This document shows, in pieces, positions 36,484-48,318 of a stretch of DNA of 64,000 bases; position 1 is the stretch's first letter; every line of letters starts with the position of its first letter. This DNA is from Azadirachta indica (lineage: Eukaryota > Streptophyta > Magnoliopsida > Sapindales > Meliaceae), in the NCBI GenBank assembly GCA_022749755.1, contig CM040445.1:8949182-9013181 (forward strand), written 5' to 3'. A program made the translations under genes and the position numbers. The notes below the pieces were generated by a model. The model ran no database searches and was not told the origin of the DNA. It saw only the letters and a list, made by a program, of their open reading frames with translations.

Positions 36484-36501
36484 TCCCCGGCAATGGCGCC
36501 A
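36484..36501 (-). promoter_or_regulatory. Primer-binding site (tRNA-Asp type)
   Basis: TGGCGCCATTGCCGGGGA on the minus strand, six bases inside the 5' LTR. It is complementary, with one mismatch as far as I can recall, to the 3' end of plant tRNA-Asp, the primer of Athila elements. Confidence 0.8.
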
Positions 36502-36507
36502 AAAATT

Positions 36508-37899
36508 TGCTACAACTTAAAGGTTGTAACTCTCAAAATATAAGTTGTCTCAAGTAATAAAGTTCGGAAGTCCGATTGTCGGTCCACAGGGAATACGTTA
36601 TATTAAGTCCACAAGTTCAAAGGTCTAAATATTACAAGTCCAAATATTCAAATATTATAAGAAATGGAATGAATTTGCTTATTGTCAAATTTAAATTCAA
36701 TATTATTATATATTAGGGCATTAGAGATCCATTTTAATGATTTGTATAAAATTTATTCTTGACCTTTTTTTTTTTAAAGAAAAACACAATTAAGAATCAA
36801 AAGAAGTGATCTAATTGGATGATGAAAAAAAAACATTTAAGCACAAAGAAATCAAAAGACTTACCTTTTAGTTGCCTTACTCTTGATATGTAGAAAACAT
36901 TTAAGCATTCAATGTACTTTTTGTTAACAATGAATCAAGGTTTCTAACAATTTAAAATCACTTGTAAAATATAGTACTCAATCAATAAAAAGATTGACAA
37001 TAAAGAACAAAATAAAGGATCAAATAACAAAACTATAAAATCATCAAAAGTTCACCCTTAACTCTAATTACGAAATTAGAAATACATCATTTAATTGAAG
37101 TTCAAATTACAAAAAGAAAACAGAAATGGTAAAAAATTCTCTCCCTCCTCACTTACACATCTTCCTTTATTTAGGTAAAACAAAAGACATTTCACATGTG
37201 TGAACATAATTTTGTTAATTTTCAATTAATCACACTCTACCAACTTCCAATATATTTTTGACCATGAAAACTACCGAATTTCATAAAACAGCCTTCTTTA
37301 AAGTTGTAGGTGGATGACTCATCTTTCTAATGGTCCATATCTCACCCTTATTGCTGTTTTAGACCGTGAGTTGTGTTGAAAATAGGTAGAGATGTTCAAG
37401 TCGCATTTTTCCACCACTCTTCTAGAATGATAGCTCTTTTTGGTAGCCGACCAGTTGAAATTTGAGAAAGTACAAAACATAAAAGATTTAGATACCTTTC
37501 TCATCTTTTTAGATCACCCAACCATATAATTGTTTGTTACGTATTTAGGGGGATACGGCCTAAATACAGAAGCATGTTGGGCAGGTTCAAAGATGCGCTT
37601 GAGTTCTGTTGAAGCCCAATTTCGTCCCATTAATTGCTCGAACGGGTCCAACCTTTGGCTTACAAAGTTGTGAAATGATTAGTTTATGTTTGTCCAATCC
37701 AAGAATCGTATCAATTAATGATTTGGATTGAAAGATACACTCATTATACGAAACCTGCACAAAACTGACTATTTAGTCCAATTCATATTTTACAATTCAA
37801 TATAAAGGAATATGCTTCATTATTGGGGAATAAAAGGACAGTATTAAGTATAAATCATAATATTTCTCTTGATAAATCTATACTTTTAAACATTCATCA
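36508..37899 (-). repeat. 5' LTR of the Athila-like element
   Basis: 1,392 bases with TG...CA ends. It promotes and terminates the element RNA. It is about 95 percent identical by eye to the 3' LTR and carries a small deletion near 36,868 relative to it. Target duplication ATTAA follows at 37,900-37,904. Confidence 0.9.
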
Positions 37900-37904
37900 A
37901 TTAA

Positions 37905-39768
37905 GTTACTCAACTTTACTGCACTTAATAAATACAAGGAACAAGGTTTTAATTATATTCACTTCAACTTATTCAAATAATAATCAAACCTTTAGCTAGA
38001 AAAGGATTAAATTCTCCAATCTTAATTCTCCTTAGGGATAAAATATTACTCAAATTCCAAGATTCTTTTTAGGCGTACTCAAGACAAATCTTTGTAATAG
38101 AGCTATTTATTTCAATTTTGCACCAAACTTACAGGTTAGTTTGCATGATCCGACTATCCCAGATACTTTAGTACTCAATATTCATATTTCAGAAATTAAA
38201 TTTCAACCACATAGGCAAGGATACATGTTACTTTATAAAATTTATTTTAAACAAATTACTTCCCAATTTAACCCTACATGCTTATTATAAGACAATAAAG
38301 GAGAAACATTCATTCTTAATATTCAAATAGAAGACGGAGATAATCCAAGAGATTCATTTACTCCAAAATTACTCAAATGGGATGAAATTAGCATTCCAAA
38401 GAACTGAAAATAGATCAACTACAAGTCTCTAAAAATTTAGCTTAAAAAGAAATTCCTTAAGTATTAGAGACTGATGATGGCAAAATTCTTCTTAAATTCA
38501 ATTCTTTTAGGCAAACTAAACCATCAACTAGTTATTCAGAATTTCAAGCCGCTAGAACATCATTTTCCATTCCTAACACTTTTAGAATTTAAACTACTAA
38601 GATAGAAGATTTAGGTACTCAAAGTTCTGTTCAGTATATTACTCTAGTAGTCGAACCAGTACATAAACTGGAATCTCCAACATTTTTTGATTTTTAGACT
38701 ATTAGCACAATAGTTAATGAAAATTGGGAAATAGATAAAAACTTTCTTAGACAAGATTTTAGTTCACTGATAAACAAGAAAAAGAAAATGTGGTTTTTAG
38801 CCAATTTTGACTTAGACCAACAAGCCATTATTAGGACAGTTTGGTATGAAGACATGAATAGGATAAAAATAAATATTCCATTTTTCACGTGGTTCGAAAT
38901 GTACTCCTTTAATAATAAAGAAACATATCCTTTTAGAAAATCAAATTTAGACGTCCACACTAGTCATCTTAGAAAATGGGAATAAAAAAATCATGGCATT
39001 ATTCAATCCGTAGATCCACCCTTAGAATCTCTCCAACTTAATATTTCAGGAAGTCGTATTCCGGTATCACCATTTAAATTAGCTGATGATAGAGCAAACA
39101 CTGAGCCTTTCACTTTAGAAGACATTAAAAAACTTTATGAACAGAATAATTACCAAAATCAAATATTGCACACCATTTCCAAATAAATTACTCATATAGA
39201 AGATAAAAACAAACCAAACTACCCCTAGTCCTTATTTTCCCTCTAGTGTGACCCCACGTTTATTCAAACCGCAACCATTATCGGAAAAGGATAAAGAAAT
39301 TACTACTTTTCCAAAAATTGACCTTTTAGATCAAATTAATAAAAAATTATCGTCTTTACTAGGACCTTCCAACGTTAATACCATAGATGAAACTTTAGAG
39401 AGTCAAATCCAAAGTCAAGATGAAGATAGTGAGCCCTTAGAAATTAATAGATTACAAAGAAAAATTAGACAACCCAATAGTTAGAAAAACACATTAACTA
39501 GAAATTATTATCCTAAACCTACTCCACCGGATATTCAATATGAAGAATATTCTAAGTATGTTACTACTCAATACACCGAAGAAGTTATCTATGAATGGAA
39601 CATAGATAGTAGATCTAAATACGAAATTATGAATGTACTTCAAGAGATAGGAATGGCTGCGATAGCTTACAAAGCCCAAAAAAACACTGATTATCAAGCC
39701 ACTAGACTAATAGTAGCAGGGTTTATAGGATCCCTTAGGTATTGGTGGGATAATAGCCTTAATACATC
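37905..39768 (+). pseudogene. Viral polyprotein, copy 2, continued
   Basis: The plus-strand continuation of the copy interrupted at 26,562. Longest open pieces are 38,788-38,985 (equivalent of 24,487-24,819 in copy 1), 39,248-39,484 and 39,629-39,835, the last running past the viral end into hAT DNA. Stops and frameshifts are frequent. The viral part ends at GSLRYWWDN plus a few codons. Confidence 0.7.
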
Positions 39769-40237
39769 ACTTTTGCATATGAATAATATGCATGTACATG
39801 ATAATATATTTTATTGCAAGAATATGGTGGGCTGACAAACAATTATTTTAAAAATAATACATTATATTAAATTGTAAAAAACAACAAGCATCAACAAGCA
39901 TTTAGGCTGAAGAACCTTTATCAATATATTATTTTATATTAAATTTATATTTAATTTTGTATATTATATTGTAAGAAGAAGATAGTATTAACTTGGTCAA
40001 TTTAAAATTAAAAAATTAAAAAAGAAAGGATGACAGAACCTTATAAAATTCATATAAAATTCATTGTTTAGATTTTTCAAAAAAAAGTCATTACCAAATC
40101 AAAATGAGAGAGACAGTGCTATTGGAAATTGGTCGGTGCAACATAGGAGTTAAGAGATTGCTAGATGGTGGATGTACAAGAGCTCGTTGAGCAGCAGCTA
40201 AGAAAGGAAGAGAGAGGGAAAGAATTAAAAATCAATT
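39763..40237. repeat. Right copy of hAT segment flanking the viral insertion
   Basis: Direct repeat of 19,416-19,875. Beyond 40,237 the sequence continues into the genuine right end of the hAT element, whereas beyond 19,875 the left copy changes to viral sequence. Confidence 0.8.
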
Positions 40238-40519
40238 TAGGTTTTGCTACTTACTGTGCTTGACTTTTTGTTTTTTATAATCAGTCAAAACAACGTCGTT
40301 TTGTATTTAATCAAAATGACGTCGTTTTAATAACATAATTTCAAAAAAAATTGGTAAAATAGATATTCTAACGGATATTCGCAAGATATCTCAAAATATC
40401 CATATCCTATACGGATATTATACCCTCTTATCATATCCTATTTTTCAATTATCATATCCTATCTTTTAGGATCAGACATGTACGGATATCCTCAAAAAGG
40501 GTATCCGTTGCCATTCCTA
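40238..40519. promoter_or_regulatory. hAT right end: promoter side and subterminal repeats
   Basis: This is the 5' end of the transposase gene on the minus strand. It holds two ACGTCGTTTT motifs (about 40,290-40,296 and 40,319-40,328), about seven ATATCC/GGATAT motifs and the terminal inverted repeat. The ACGT-core palindromes are candidate bZIP sites of the transposase promoter. Confidence 0.5.
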
Positions 40520-40527
40520 AATATGAT

Positions 40528-42140
40528 TGAGGTTTAACATTAAATATCATTTGAGTCTACGCATAATAATATTAGGTCTAAAATAAATATCATTGGAGCC
40601 TATTATAAAACTTGGCCAACTAATAAATATTATCACGGTTCACATTTAAATATCAATTGAGTTTAAAAGTTAGTTTAGCAATATTAAAGAATAAGTACTA
40701 TTATAATTCGTGTTTATCTTCTTTCACACTTTTTCTTTTAGACACTTTTGAAAAAGTATTTAAACGTTTGGTTAACAATATTAAAAGTACTTATCGATGC
40801 TAAATTAAGTGTTTAAAAGCATAATTAAAAAAGTATTTTTGTGTTAATAAATTACTAAAATAGACATATTAAAATAGGTAATATATCCATATATCGATAT
40901 TTTTAATGAAAACAAATATTCTAAAAACTTGAATAAAAAATTTGTTATGAAAATAACTGCAACTTTAATAATCTAGAAAATAAAAAAAATAATATTTTTT
41001 GTTATAAAAATAACTAAAATTTTAATAATATTAATTATCTACTAAACATTAAAATATAAATAAAATTATAAATATCACGAACACAAATAATATATTAGTT
41101 TCAATAATTTATTCATCTAGAAAGAAAAATATAAGAAATAATATATCTCCAAATATCTAATATAATCTATCATATATTCATATATAATTATCTAAATTAA
41201 AATCTATTTAAAAAAAAAATCAAATATTTGAAAAATGTGATTTCAAATTTGGAAAAATAAAATTTTTATTAATTATAGAAGTGCTACCTTCTTAAGCACT
41301 CGAAGTGCTAATTTGAGAAAACTCTAAATTTTTGTTAACAAATAATCATTCAAATTCTTTTGATAAGCACTTTTATCAAAATTTTTCAAACACATGGTTT
41401 ACCACTTTACAAGTGCTAATTAGCACCTATAGAGTGCTAGGAAGCGCCGCCAAACTTACCCTAATATTAATATTACCTCAATTAATATCATTCAGATTTA
41501 TAGGTAAATATCATTCAAATCTAACTTTGATATCATTCAATTTTATATGTTTTTATCTACTAATTGTTTATGCCTTTTGGATTTAAATAATATTTTGTGA
41601 CAAACTTATTTGAAACTTTAATATTTGACCCTAATGACTTAAGGTGATTCAAGTAATTATAATTTATTATTTGTTTTTAAGCATATTTGTGCGTTGAATT
41701 GAAAATACTATAATTTTTTTAATTCATCGTAATGTTACTATGATTTTGATTATCTTCACAATTTTTTGTTCTCCGAATATAATTGTATAATTATTTTGCA
41801 TACTAGTATATTATTAGTAGGGTTATTTTCAAGTTTATTCTCTTATTTATTAACATATATTAGATATGCCACTAATTTTTTGACAGTCATCAATTCACCT
41901 CCACTTAACAGCAACCTACTGTTAACTCTAACTGATTCTAGAAAAATGAATCTTTGCCCTTTCTTTAATTATGTTTACTATTCAATGACAAGACAGCTTT
42001 TATATGTGTAATATTTTATTATTAAAATATTATTATTCTAATGCAAAGACTTAAAGTGAATATATATAATATGCATTAAAATATAATAAATTTTAAAAAG
42101 ATTTGAAATTTTGAAAATCAAATAGTAAACCATTGGCAAA
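40528..42140. other. AT-rich intergenic DNA with MITE-like ends
   Basis: No gene seen. Sequence at about 40,735-40,830 (AAAAAGTATTTAAACGTTTGG) and its inverse at about 41,290-41,460 (AAGTGCTAATTAGCACC, ending CGCCGCCAAACTTACCCTA) look like the ends of a MITE of about 750 bases, but I cannot fix a target duplication. The ORFs at 41,332-41,586 and 41,766-42,011 have no domain. Confidence 0.35.
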
Positions 42141-42147
42141 TGGCGAG

Positions 42148-42156
42148 TATATAAGA
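42148..42156 (+). promoter_or_regulatory. TATA box before the GRF zinc-finger gene
   Basis: GTATATAAG in GGCGAGTATATAAGAAAG, about 85 bases upstream of the ATG at 42,234. Spacing and sequence fit a plant core promoter. Confidence 0.5.
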
Positions 42157-42233
42157 AAGAATTGAACAACCCATTTTCATGCAAACCCTATACCCATAGT
42201 TAACACGGCTAAACAAAATTCTTCCTTCTCTAA

Positions 42234-42431
42234 ATGCCTTCATCTATGTCCACACAACATTCAAATAAAAACATTGAACATGAAATCAATGGCGTTTCGT
42301 TGAAGTTTCATAGCAAAGCATATGATTGTGACATGAGAGCTGCTGTAATAATTTTAGAATCTACCAAGAATCCATACAAATTATACTCTTGTTGTAAGAA
42401 TAGTAACAAGTGTTCATTCTATAGGTGGTAA
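42234..42431 (+). CDS. GRF-type zinc-finger protein of MULE 1
   Basis: A 65-codon ORF with the CxC...NPYKLYSCC...CSFYRW pattern of GRF zinc fingers (CDCDMRAAVIILESTKNP, then KCSFYRW). Such fingers occur in plant nuclear proteins and in proteins carried by Mutator-like elements. The ORF stops directly after the finger; related proteins usually have a helical C-terminus, so it may be truncated. It converges on the transposase remnant that ends near 43,000. A mirror-image partner exists at 51,734-51,913. Confidence 0.6.
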   Translation: MPSSMSTQHSNKNIEHEINGVSLKFHSKAYDCDMRAAVIILESTKNPYKLYSCCKNSNKCSFYRW

Positions 42432-42999
42432 ACGCCTACAATGGAAGAATCAGTATTATTATGAGGAGGTTTTGCTAAAGACGAAACAAAAATGAAGAAC
42501 CTGCCCAGAAAAACCAACCATACATTTACGCGAGCAGATTAACAAGGAAAATGAGAGAGATGCACTAGGCAACATAAAACCCGCTCCACATCATTATCAT
42601 GCTACTAATTGTATGCAAAACCATAATGTTAATGGTTCTAAATATCTTGTATGTTATGAAGTTAATAGGTGAATGAATCACCACCTAATTTAGTAGTCAA
42701 GGGTTTGAATACAAGTTCAAAAACAAATCTATTATCATAAAGACACGAGATTATAATTATGTGTAGTGCTTGTACAAAAAATTGTCTATTTTATACAAAA
42801 AATATCAATTATCAACAAAAGCACCTCTAATATTTACAGTTTCAGCACCTATGTAGTAAGACAAAAATATAAAAAAGAGGTCATACAAAAAGGTATCAGC
42901 CTAAACACAGCTGCAAATTGCATAGTGCCATAAAAACCGCATTCTATTGCATATTATAGCCATAAAAAGTGAAATAAAAAATTATATATTAACAACTTA

Positions 43000-45720
43000 G
43001 TTAGTTCTTTTGTGAAAACATTATGTTAAAAGTTTATTTTATGTAACAGGTACTTATCTTGATGCTCTTACTGGCAGAAACATTGATCACTTTCCCTGCA
43101 GCTTAGAAAGCAAGTACACAATGAAGATGCAAGTAACATATTTATGAATGGAAAGAAAGGTTTGTATGCACGTAAATTGAAAACCTATTGTTAATCATCG
43201 TTTTGGTGCTTTTCTCTTGTTTGCTGCCTCAATTCATGTGTTTCATATATCCGAAGTTCTTCATGACTACTAGCCAGATTACATTCCACTACCACTTGAA
43301 ATTCTAATCCCTCCAGTGGCCAAAATTCTTTTTCCTTGTACCTCAATCCAATCATCGCATGATCTTTTCTTCCTTCCAAGTCTTAGTGTTAAGTTGATGC
43401 CTTCATTTGCTTATTGTTGATTTGCTGAGCCTGATTGTGCATTTGTACCTTTACAAGTACCTTAAAATGTTGCAAAATTTTAATAACTGATTGTAGAAAT
43501 AATGTATTAGCTTTGGATCCAATAAACCACAAAACATAGACTTATACCCCCTTCATTTGCCATTGCTACCTCTAAATGCATATCCCTTACAAGCTTCTAT
43601 TAAAAAAGAAGCAAAATTGCATGTAAGTATCAATTTTTAACAAGGCTATAGAACAATTTACAAAAAAACATCTGAGTAAGATTGAACCCAATAAAAGGAA
43701 TAAACACTTACCCTATCGTGGGATTCACTAAGCAACCCCTCTTGTTATGTCTATACAATCCAAATAAATTATACTTTAATGCATATCTCCTTTGATACAG
43801 AGGGACCTCATCTAACTATCTGCTCTTATTACGCATAATACATGGAAGGGTATGCTTATATGTTATGCTGTAAACACTGCAAGGCCTACAATTTCGTGAT
43901 CTATTATACAAATTTACTATATGCGTACTTCCTTTGTCGTCAACTTAAAAAAAGTCTCACTTGCTTGCATCATACAATAATTTCTTCCTAGGCCGATTTG
44001 TTTTGTAACTTCTTGTAAATTTGTTGTGTTATACTATTATTCCATGTGGTAGCCTTCTTCTTCTTGTTATTGAATCTCTTCATCAATCTTTTTTGAATGT
44101 ACTCATAAATGTAGATGATAGGAAGCTTTCTTATTTCTTTAAGCAAGCATTGATGGATTCAGATATGTTGTTTATTATGTGGTCAAACTAGCAATTTCTG
44201 TCAACTGCATATGTATGAATTGACCAATGCTTCAAGTGAATCTTCAACATCTTATCCAAAACACTAATATCAATGTTCTTGATGTCTCCATTGCTTGCTA
44301 AAATACCCGATTATTTGAAGCTCTTATTGTGCCCTAAAAAACTGCACTAAATTGGACTTTCTGATGCTTTGCTTTCATATTTGCAAGTATTTGTCTTGCA
44401 TAATATCAAATGTAGGCATTTAGAAATTCCAGGGGTAAAGTCGATTGAATGTCCTTCTGTTGATCATGCATAATTGTTAGTTGTCTAGATTAGTTTAGAA
44501 AATTCTTCAAGTTTGCTGAAAAGTTAGTCCATATGCTAATATTCTGAACATCGCATATGCATATAGCTAATGGGTAAACTCCTGTATTCCTATCAAGTGC
44601 TATGATTGAAAGTAGAACTCCTCTGTAAAGATCTTTCAAATGACACCCGATAATGACAATAAAGGGCCTACATGTATTTTTTAGGCTTTATCTTACAACA
44701 GGGTAACTAAGCATGATTCTGTCAAATGTGGTTTTTGATTCTAATGTGCTGCTTCTCTTAACCTTGGCTGTTTTTAGAGCACTAGGAATTTTATCAAGTA
44801 TAGCCTAAGCGTAGTTTCTAGCCCTTTTGTAATTGTTTTCATGATCAACTCTAGCTGATGTCATTGTCTTCTTTTTAGCCCTGTATGTCTTTTGCTTTGA
44901 GACATGAATACAATATTAACGCTGTCTTAAATTTGCTTGTAAAACAGTTACACTGATTTCTAAATTGCTTTGTATATTGTCCATGTACTTGTTGGCAATC
45001 CAAGTTAATGCACGTTTTGGGTTGTCCAAAATAATGCAACAGTGTGTTCTTCATGTAGGCTCTTAATTTGATACAAATCCCCTTTTTAGTTTCCCTTACA
45101 TGAGACCTCCATTTGCAATTCTGTACATGGGACCTCATAATAGCCCTTCTCCTTTCAAATTTAACCCTTCTTAGTCTAAATGTAGATTTTATAGCATACT
45201 CCTACAATATTATCTTCAATTGAAATAAGTTATCAAAGAACGTTCACACCTTGAATTGTTGTGGCCCATCTTCAAGTCTGTGCATCATCCTCTCACATTA
45301 TGTTTTTTGGTTGTGCATCATCAAAGTCAGAACACAACCCATACTCACTGTCATCTGGAAAACTTGTGATTGAGGGTCTTATGTGCCAAAGTTATTATAA
45401 TGTGTTTGGGAAGTTGGTTTTGTGTTTAAGTGTAATAGGTGAGTGATTTTCTATTTTAGTGATATAGATGAGGTATACTTTGTGGTGCGTGTTTCAGTAT
45501 TGAGATGTTTCTCATATATAGGGGCTGAATATGTTTTGGCCAAGGGTTTAGGTAGAGAAACATTTTGGGAAGAAATGTCCAGTTGACTGTTGGTTAGAGT
45601 TTTCAACACTTGTTTTGGGTAATCCATACACATTACAATATCTGAATCATTGTCATCATCATTGCCTGGGCTGCATATGCACAAAGGGCTTAATGGATAT
45701 CTTGGCTTTCATTTGCTTGA
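43000..45720 (-). pseudogene. MULE (mudrA-type) transposase, MULE 1
   Basis: Broken frames on the minus strand follow the order of plant MULE transposases. At about 45,060-45,240 there is an N-terminal plant-mobile-domain-like stretch (EYAIKSTFRLRRVKFERRRA). At about 44,560-44,690 is the catalytic block (GCHLKDLYRGVLLSIIALD and TGVYPLAICICD). Downstream pieces of the helical and SWIM-proximal region decay toward 43,000. At the first catalytic position the usual GxDGCHLK reads VIIGCHLK, so the Asp is lost. Many stops make it inactive. Confidence 0.7.
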
Positions 45721-45740
45721 GATTGAGCTAAAGACAAAAA

Positions 45741-47034
45741 ATTAAATGCTTTTATAAACAAGCCCCTTATAACTGGTCGACTTATAAAAAAGGGAAGTAC
45801 TTGACAGTGGACCTTAATTTTTCTAAATTCAAGATCAATATACTTTCTCCAAATATCGAACAAGTCTCTGTCATCAGCTAAAACAAACTTTTTACTGTCC
45901 CAAGGCTAAATAACCTTTGTCATGTATTCCTCATCGAATATCATGTTCCTTTTTAATGCTAGGCTAGCTATAGCATTGATGAGCATATAATCTTATTGCC
46001 TTTATTCAGATCATAAGGGCTTAAATAAAAATAATGCTCTAAACACATAAAATTTGCTTTGATATAAATATGTTGATTTTCACCTCTCATGGAAGCCTAT
46101 AGATCAAGAAACAAAATCAATAACATATATATTATATATACTCCAACCATAACTTCATATATTTCATGTCATAATACATCACTTGAAAAGTATATGCATA
46201 ACATAGTATATATGTTCCAAACAACTGATTATCAGAAAGGTAGCCACTACTCTAATCAACTCAATAAGCCTGCTTTATATTTGTAGTTTCAAAAAGATTT
46301 TTTTTTTTTTTTTTGGTGTACCAACAAAGTATTTATCATTATGTACCCTCTAAATTCAAATGATATATAATTAAATCCTAGACTATTTCTCCCTTGGGAT
46401 GGACAATAGTCAATGGAAACTCTAGCTAGATGCACTCACGCATAACAAGATTGTCATGTCCTGATGATGACTAACCATGCATCAAGTAGATAACTAGCGT
46501 CAATAAACATCAGTTATAAATTACAATAATTCTCCCTTATCTAAATTTTTATTTAGGTAAATATATATTGATAATTAGTTGTTACTAAAATAAAAAAATA
46601 TAACAAAAATAAATCATATATATATAATGGAGAAGTTAATTTAAGAATGGGTTAGTCTAGTGGTTGTAATGAAATGGCAAGATATCTACTAGATAGTGAG
46701 ATCATTGCATTTAGTAGATCAACCAATCTACATGATTAATTAATTGAACAATTAACAAACAAACCATATAGCATAATATGAGCTTAAATAATCAAAATCT
46801 TGATTGAGCAGGTAGAAACATATCTACAAGGACCTCACATAAAAGTATTCTATAAACTATAATTAATTTTTTGGAAAGTAGGAATTATGCCATAACGATA
46901 TAAAACATATTTTTCTTTTAGTAGTTTGTAGAGAAATTCATTAAAATGCTTAGTGATATTTTTGAGGCACCTTAAGTATTATTTCAATCATTATATAATT
47001 ATTTGCTAATCTAAAAATTATCTTAGTACTAGGA
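45741..47034. other. AT-rich DNA between the two MULEs
   Basis: Probably contains the 5' end of MULE 1. I cannot place its terminal repeat. A tRNA-like phrase near 46,645-46,670 (GGGTTAGTCTAGTGGTTG) lacks a cloverleaf. Confidence 0.35.
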
Positions 47035-47130
47035 AGAATGCCCGATACTCCATTTTTTTATCCATCACCACCTATTATTTAAAAAATACCTCAACATCAC
47101 TCTGACATTATTTCCATTAGTGAAAATATT

Positions 47131-48300
47131 AGCGGACTGAGGATAGACAATATAGTAATTTACCTGATATTACTTGCATGAGTGAACAATTTCAAGCATA
47201 GGTACAGTGAGCATTAAATGCAGTTTAGAAGATTTTTTAAAAATAATGCTAATATAATCCTAGTATAATGATTGACTTTTTAAAAGTTTAAGCAAATAAT
47301 TAAAAAAAATTGAAAAAGCTAAAAATGATTAAAATCGGTAGTCTATTTATTTTCTCCGCATTCTCATTTCTCCTTTGCACGGAAAACAAAACTCAACTCA
47401 AATACCCTAGAAATCATCATTTCTCGACCTCTGTTGAACAAAAAATAGTGGTTTTTAATTGTGAACTAGTGAAGGACAAACTACATTTGTAGAAAATCAT
47501 TCATCGCTAGAAGTTAGGGACGCAAATAAAGGTAAACTTTTTTCTGGAACTGAAATTCATTGTTGGTATTTTTTTTTTTATTTGAATGGGTTAATTTTTT
47601 TGTGTTTGGTTAAAGTAGATTTTTGTGTTCTTGCATGTTAAAAAGAAAGAATTAAATTTGTACTTCAAATCTTCAAAAAGTAAAGGTCTATTTTATAGGT
47701 TTTGTTGTTGAAAATTTGGAAAAATTATTTTGTGTAGATAATATTGGTTATTGAAGGTTTGTTTGCATGTCGAATGTGTGTGTGCACTTAATTGTATTTA
47801 ATTATCGATTGTACAATGTAAATGGAAAATAAAACGAATGATGTCATGAAAAAGATCTTTGTTTTATGGGTATTTTGAATGAATCCATAAAAATTCATTT
47901 GTTCATAATAATTTTTTGATAAGAATGCATTTATTTGTACTCAATTGTGTGTTTGTTTATAGTAAAAAAAAGTTATCTACTTTACGGGCATTTTAGTTGA
48001 ATATAGAAACCATTATTTGTCCTTGTTTGACAATATACGTGCTCTTGGTCGATTGAATGTCGTTATTTCAATTTTTGGTTATTGGTTTGGATATATTTTT
48101 TTTAATAGGATGATTGCTTTATTTGTTTATAGGATGAATACAAGGTTTGTGTTAACTAATTTTCTTCTTTTAGAGAGATGGAATATGAGGCTATTGATTT
48201 AGATTATTGTTCATTAATAACTATCAGTAACGATGTGATGGAGTTCTTTTACAAGCATCATATTCCATGGTGAGCATTTTGTGATCAAGGCAATTGTCCC
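47131..48300. other. 5' region of MULE 2, no gene supported
   Basis: Upstream flank of the transposase remnant. The small ORFs at 47,310-47,492 and 48,017-48,202 have no recognised domain; a leader or promoter role is plausible by position only. Confidence 0.35.
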
Positions 48301-48318
48301 CTAGTCAATCGAGAAAAA

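Larger units (their letters stand above)
26563..37899 (-). mobile_element. Ty3/gypsy LTR retrotransposon (Athila-like), 11.3 kb
   Basis: A complete LTR structure in minus orientation: 5' LTR 36,508-37,899, tRNA-Asp-type PBS 36,484-36,501, gag, protease, RT, RNase H and integrase down to 30,687, extra 3' cargo (30,149-30,566 and 29,070-29,719), polypurine tract 27,974-27,984 and 3' LTR 26,563-27,973. Pol order PR-RT-RH-IN is that of Ty3/gypsy. The integrase C-terminal sequence ([24 protein letters not shown]) and the PBS point to the Athila/Tat clade. Internal stops and frameshifts make it non-autonomous now. It sits in viral copy 2. Confidence 0.9.
26159..39768 (+). mobile_element. Endogenous caulimovirid, copy 2 (interrupted)
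   Basis: A second viral copy in the opposite orientation to copy 1. It consists of 26,159-26,562 (leader and polyprotein start) and 37,900-39,768 (rest of the N-terminal region and start of the coat protein region), separated by the LTR retrotransposon at 26,563-37,899. It ends inside the coat protein region at GSLRYWWDN, directly against hAT DNA, with TACATC shared between virus and target at the junction. Only the first third of a viral genome is present. Confidence 0.8.
16442..40519. mobile_element. hAT transposon, heavily invaded (24 kb composite)
   Basis: The left terminus TAGAGATGGCAACGGATA (16,442-16,459) and the right terminus, whose inverse reads TAGGAATGGCAACGGATA (ending at 40,519), match at 16 of 18 positions. 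Flanking 8-mers are AATATGAG (16,434-16,441) and AATATGAT (40,520-40,527), a 7-of-8 hAT target duplication. The element carries a minus-strand BED/hAT transposase pseudogene. Without the viral and retrotransposon insertions it would be about 4.2 kb, normal for an autonomous hAT. All features between these coordinates are nested inside it. Confidence 0.85.

Noticed and set aside
42148..46000. Terminal inverted repeats for MULE 1
   Set aside because: I looked for copies of the MULE 2 end sequence around 41.4-42.1 kb and 46.0-47.0 kb and found none convincing, so MULE 1 is listed only through its two coding remnants.
46641..46720. tRNA-like sequence GGGTTAGTCTAGTGGTTG
   Set aside because: It resembles the D-arm/A-box of a tRNA, but I could not find a matching B-box, anticodon stem or acceptor stem pairing.
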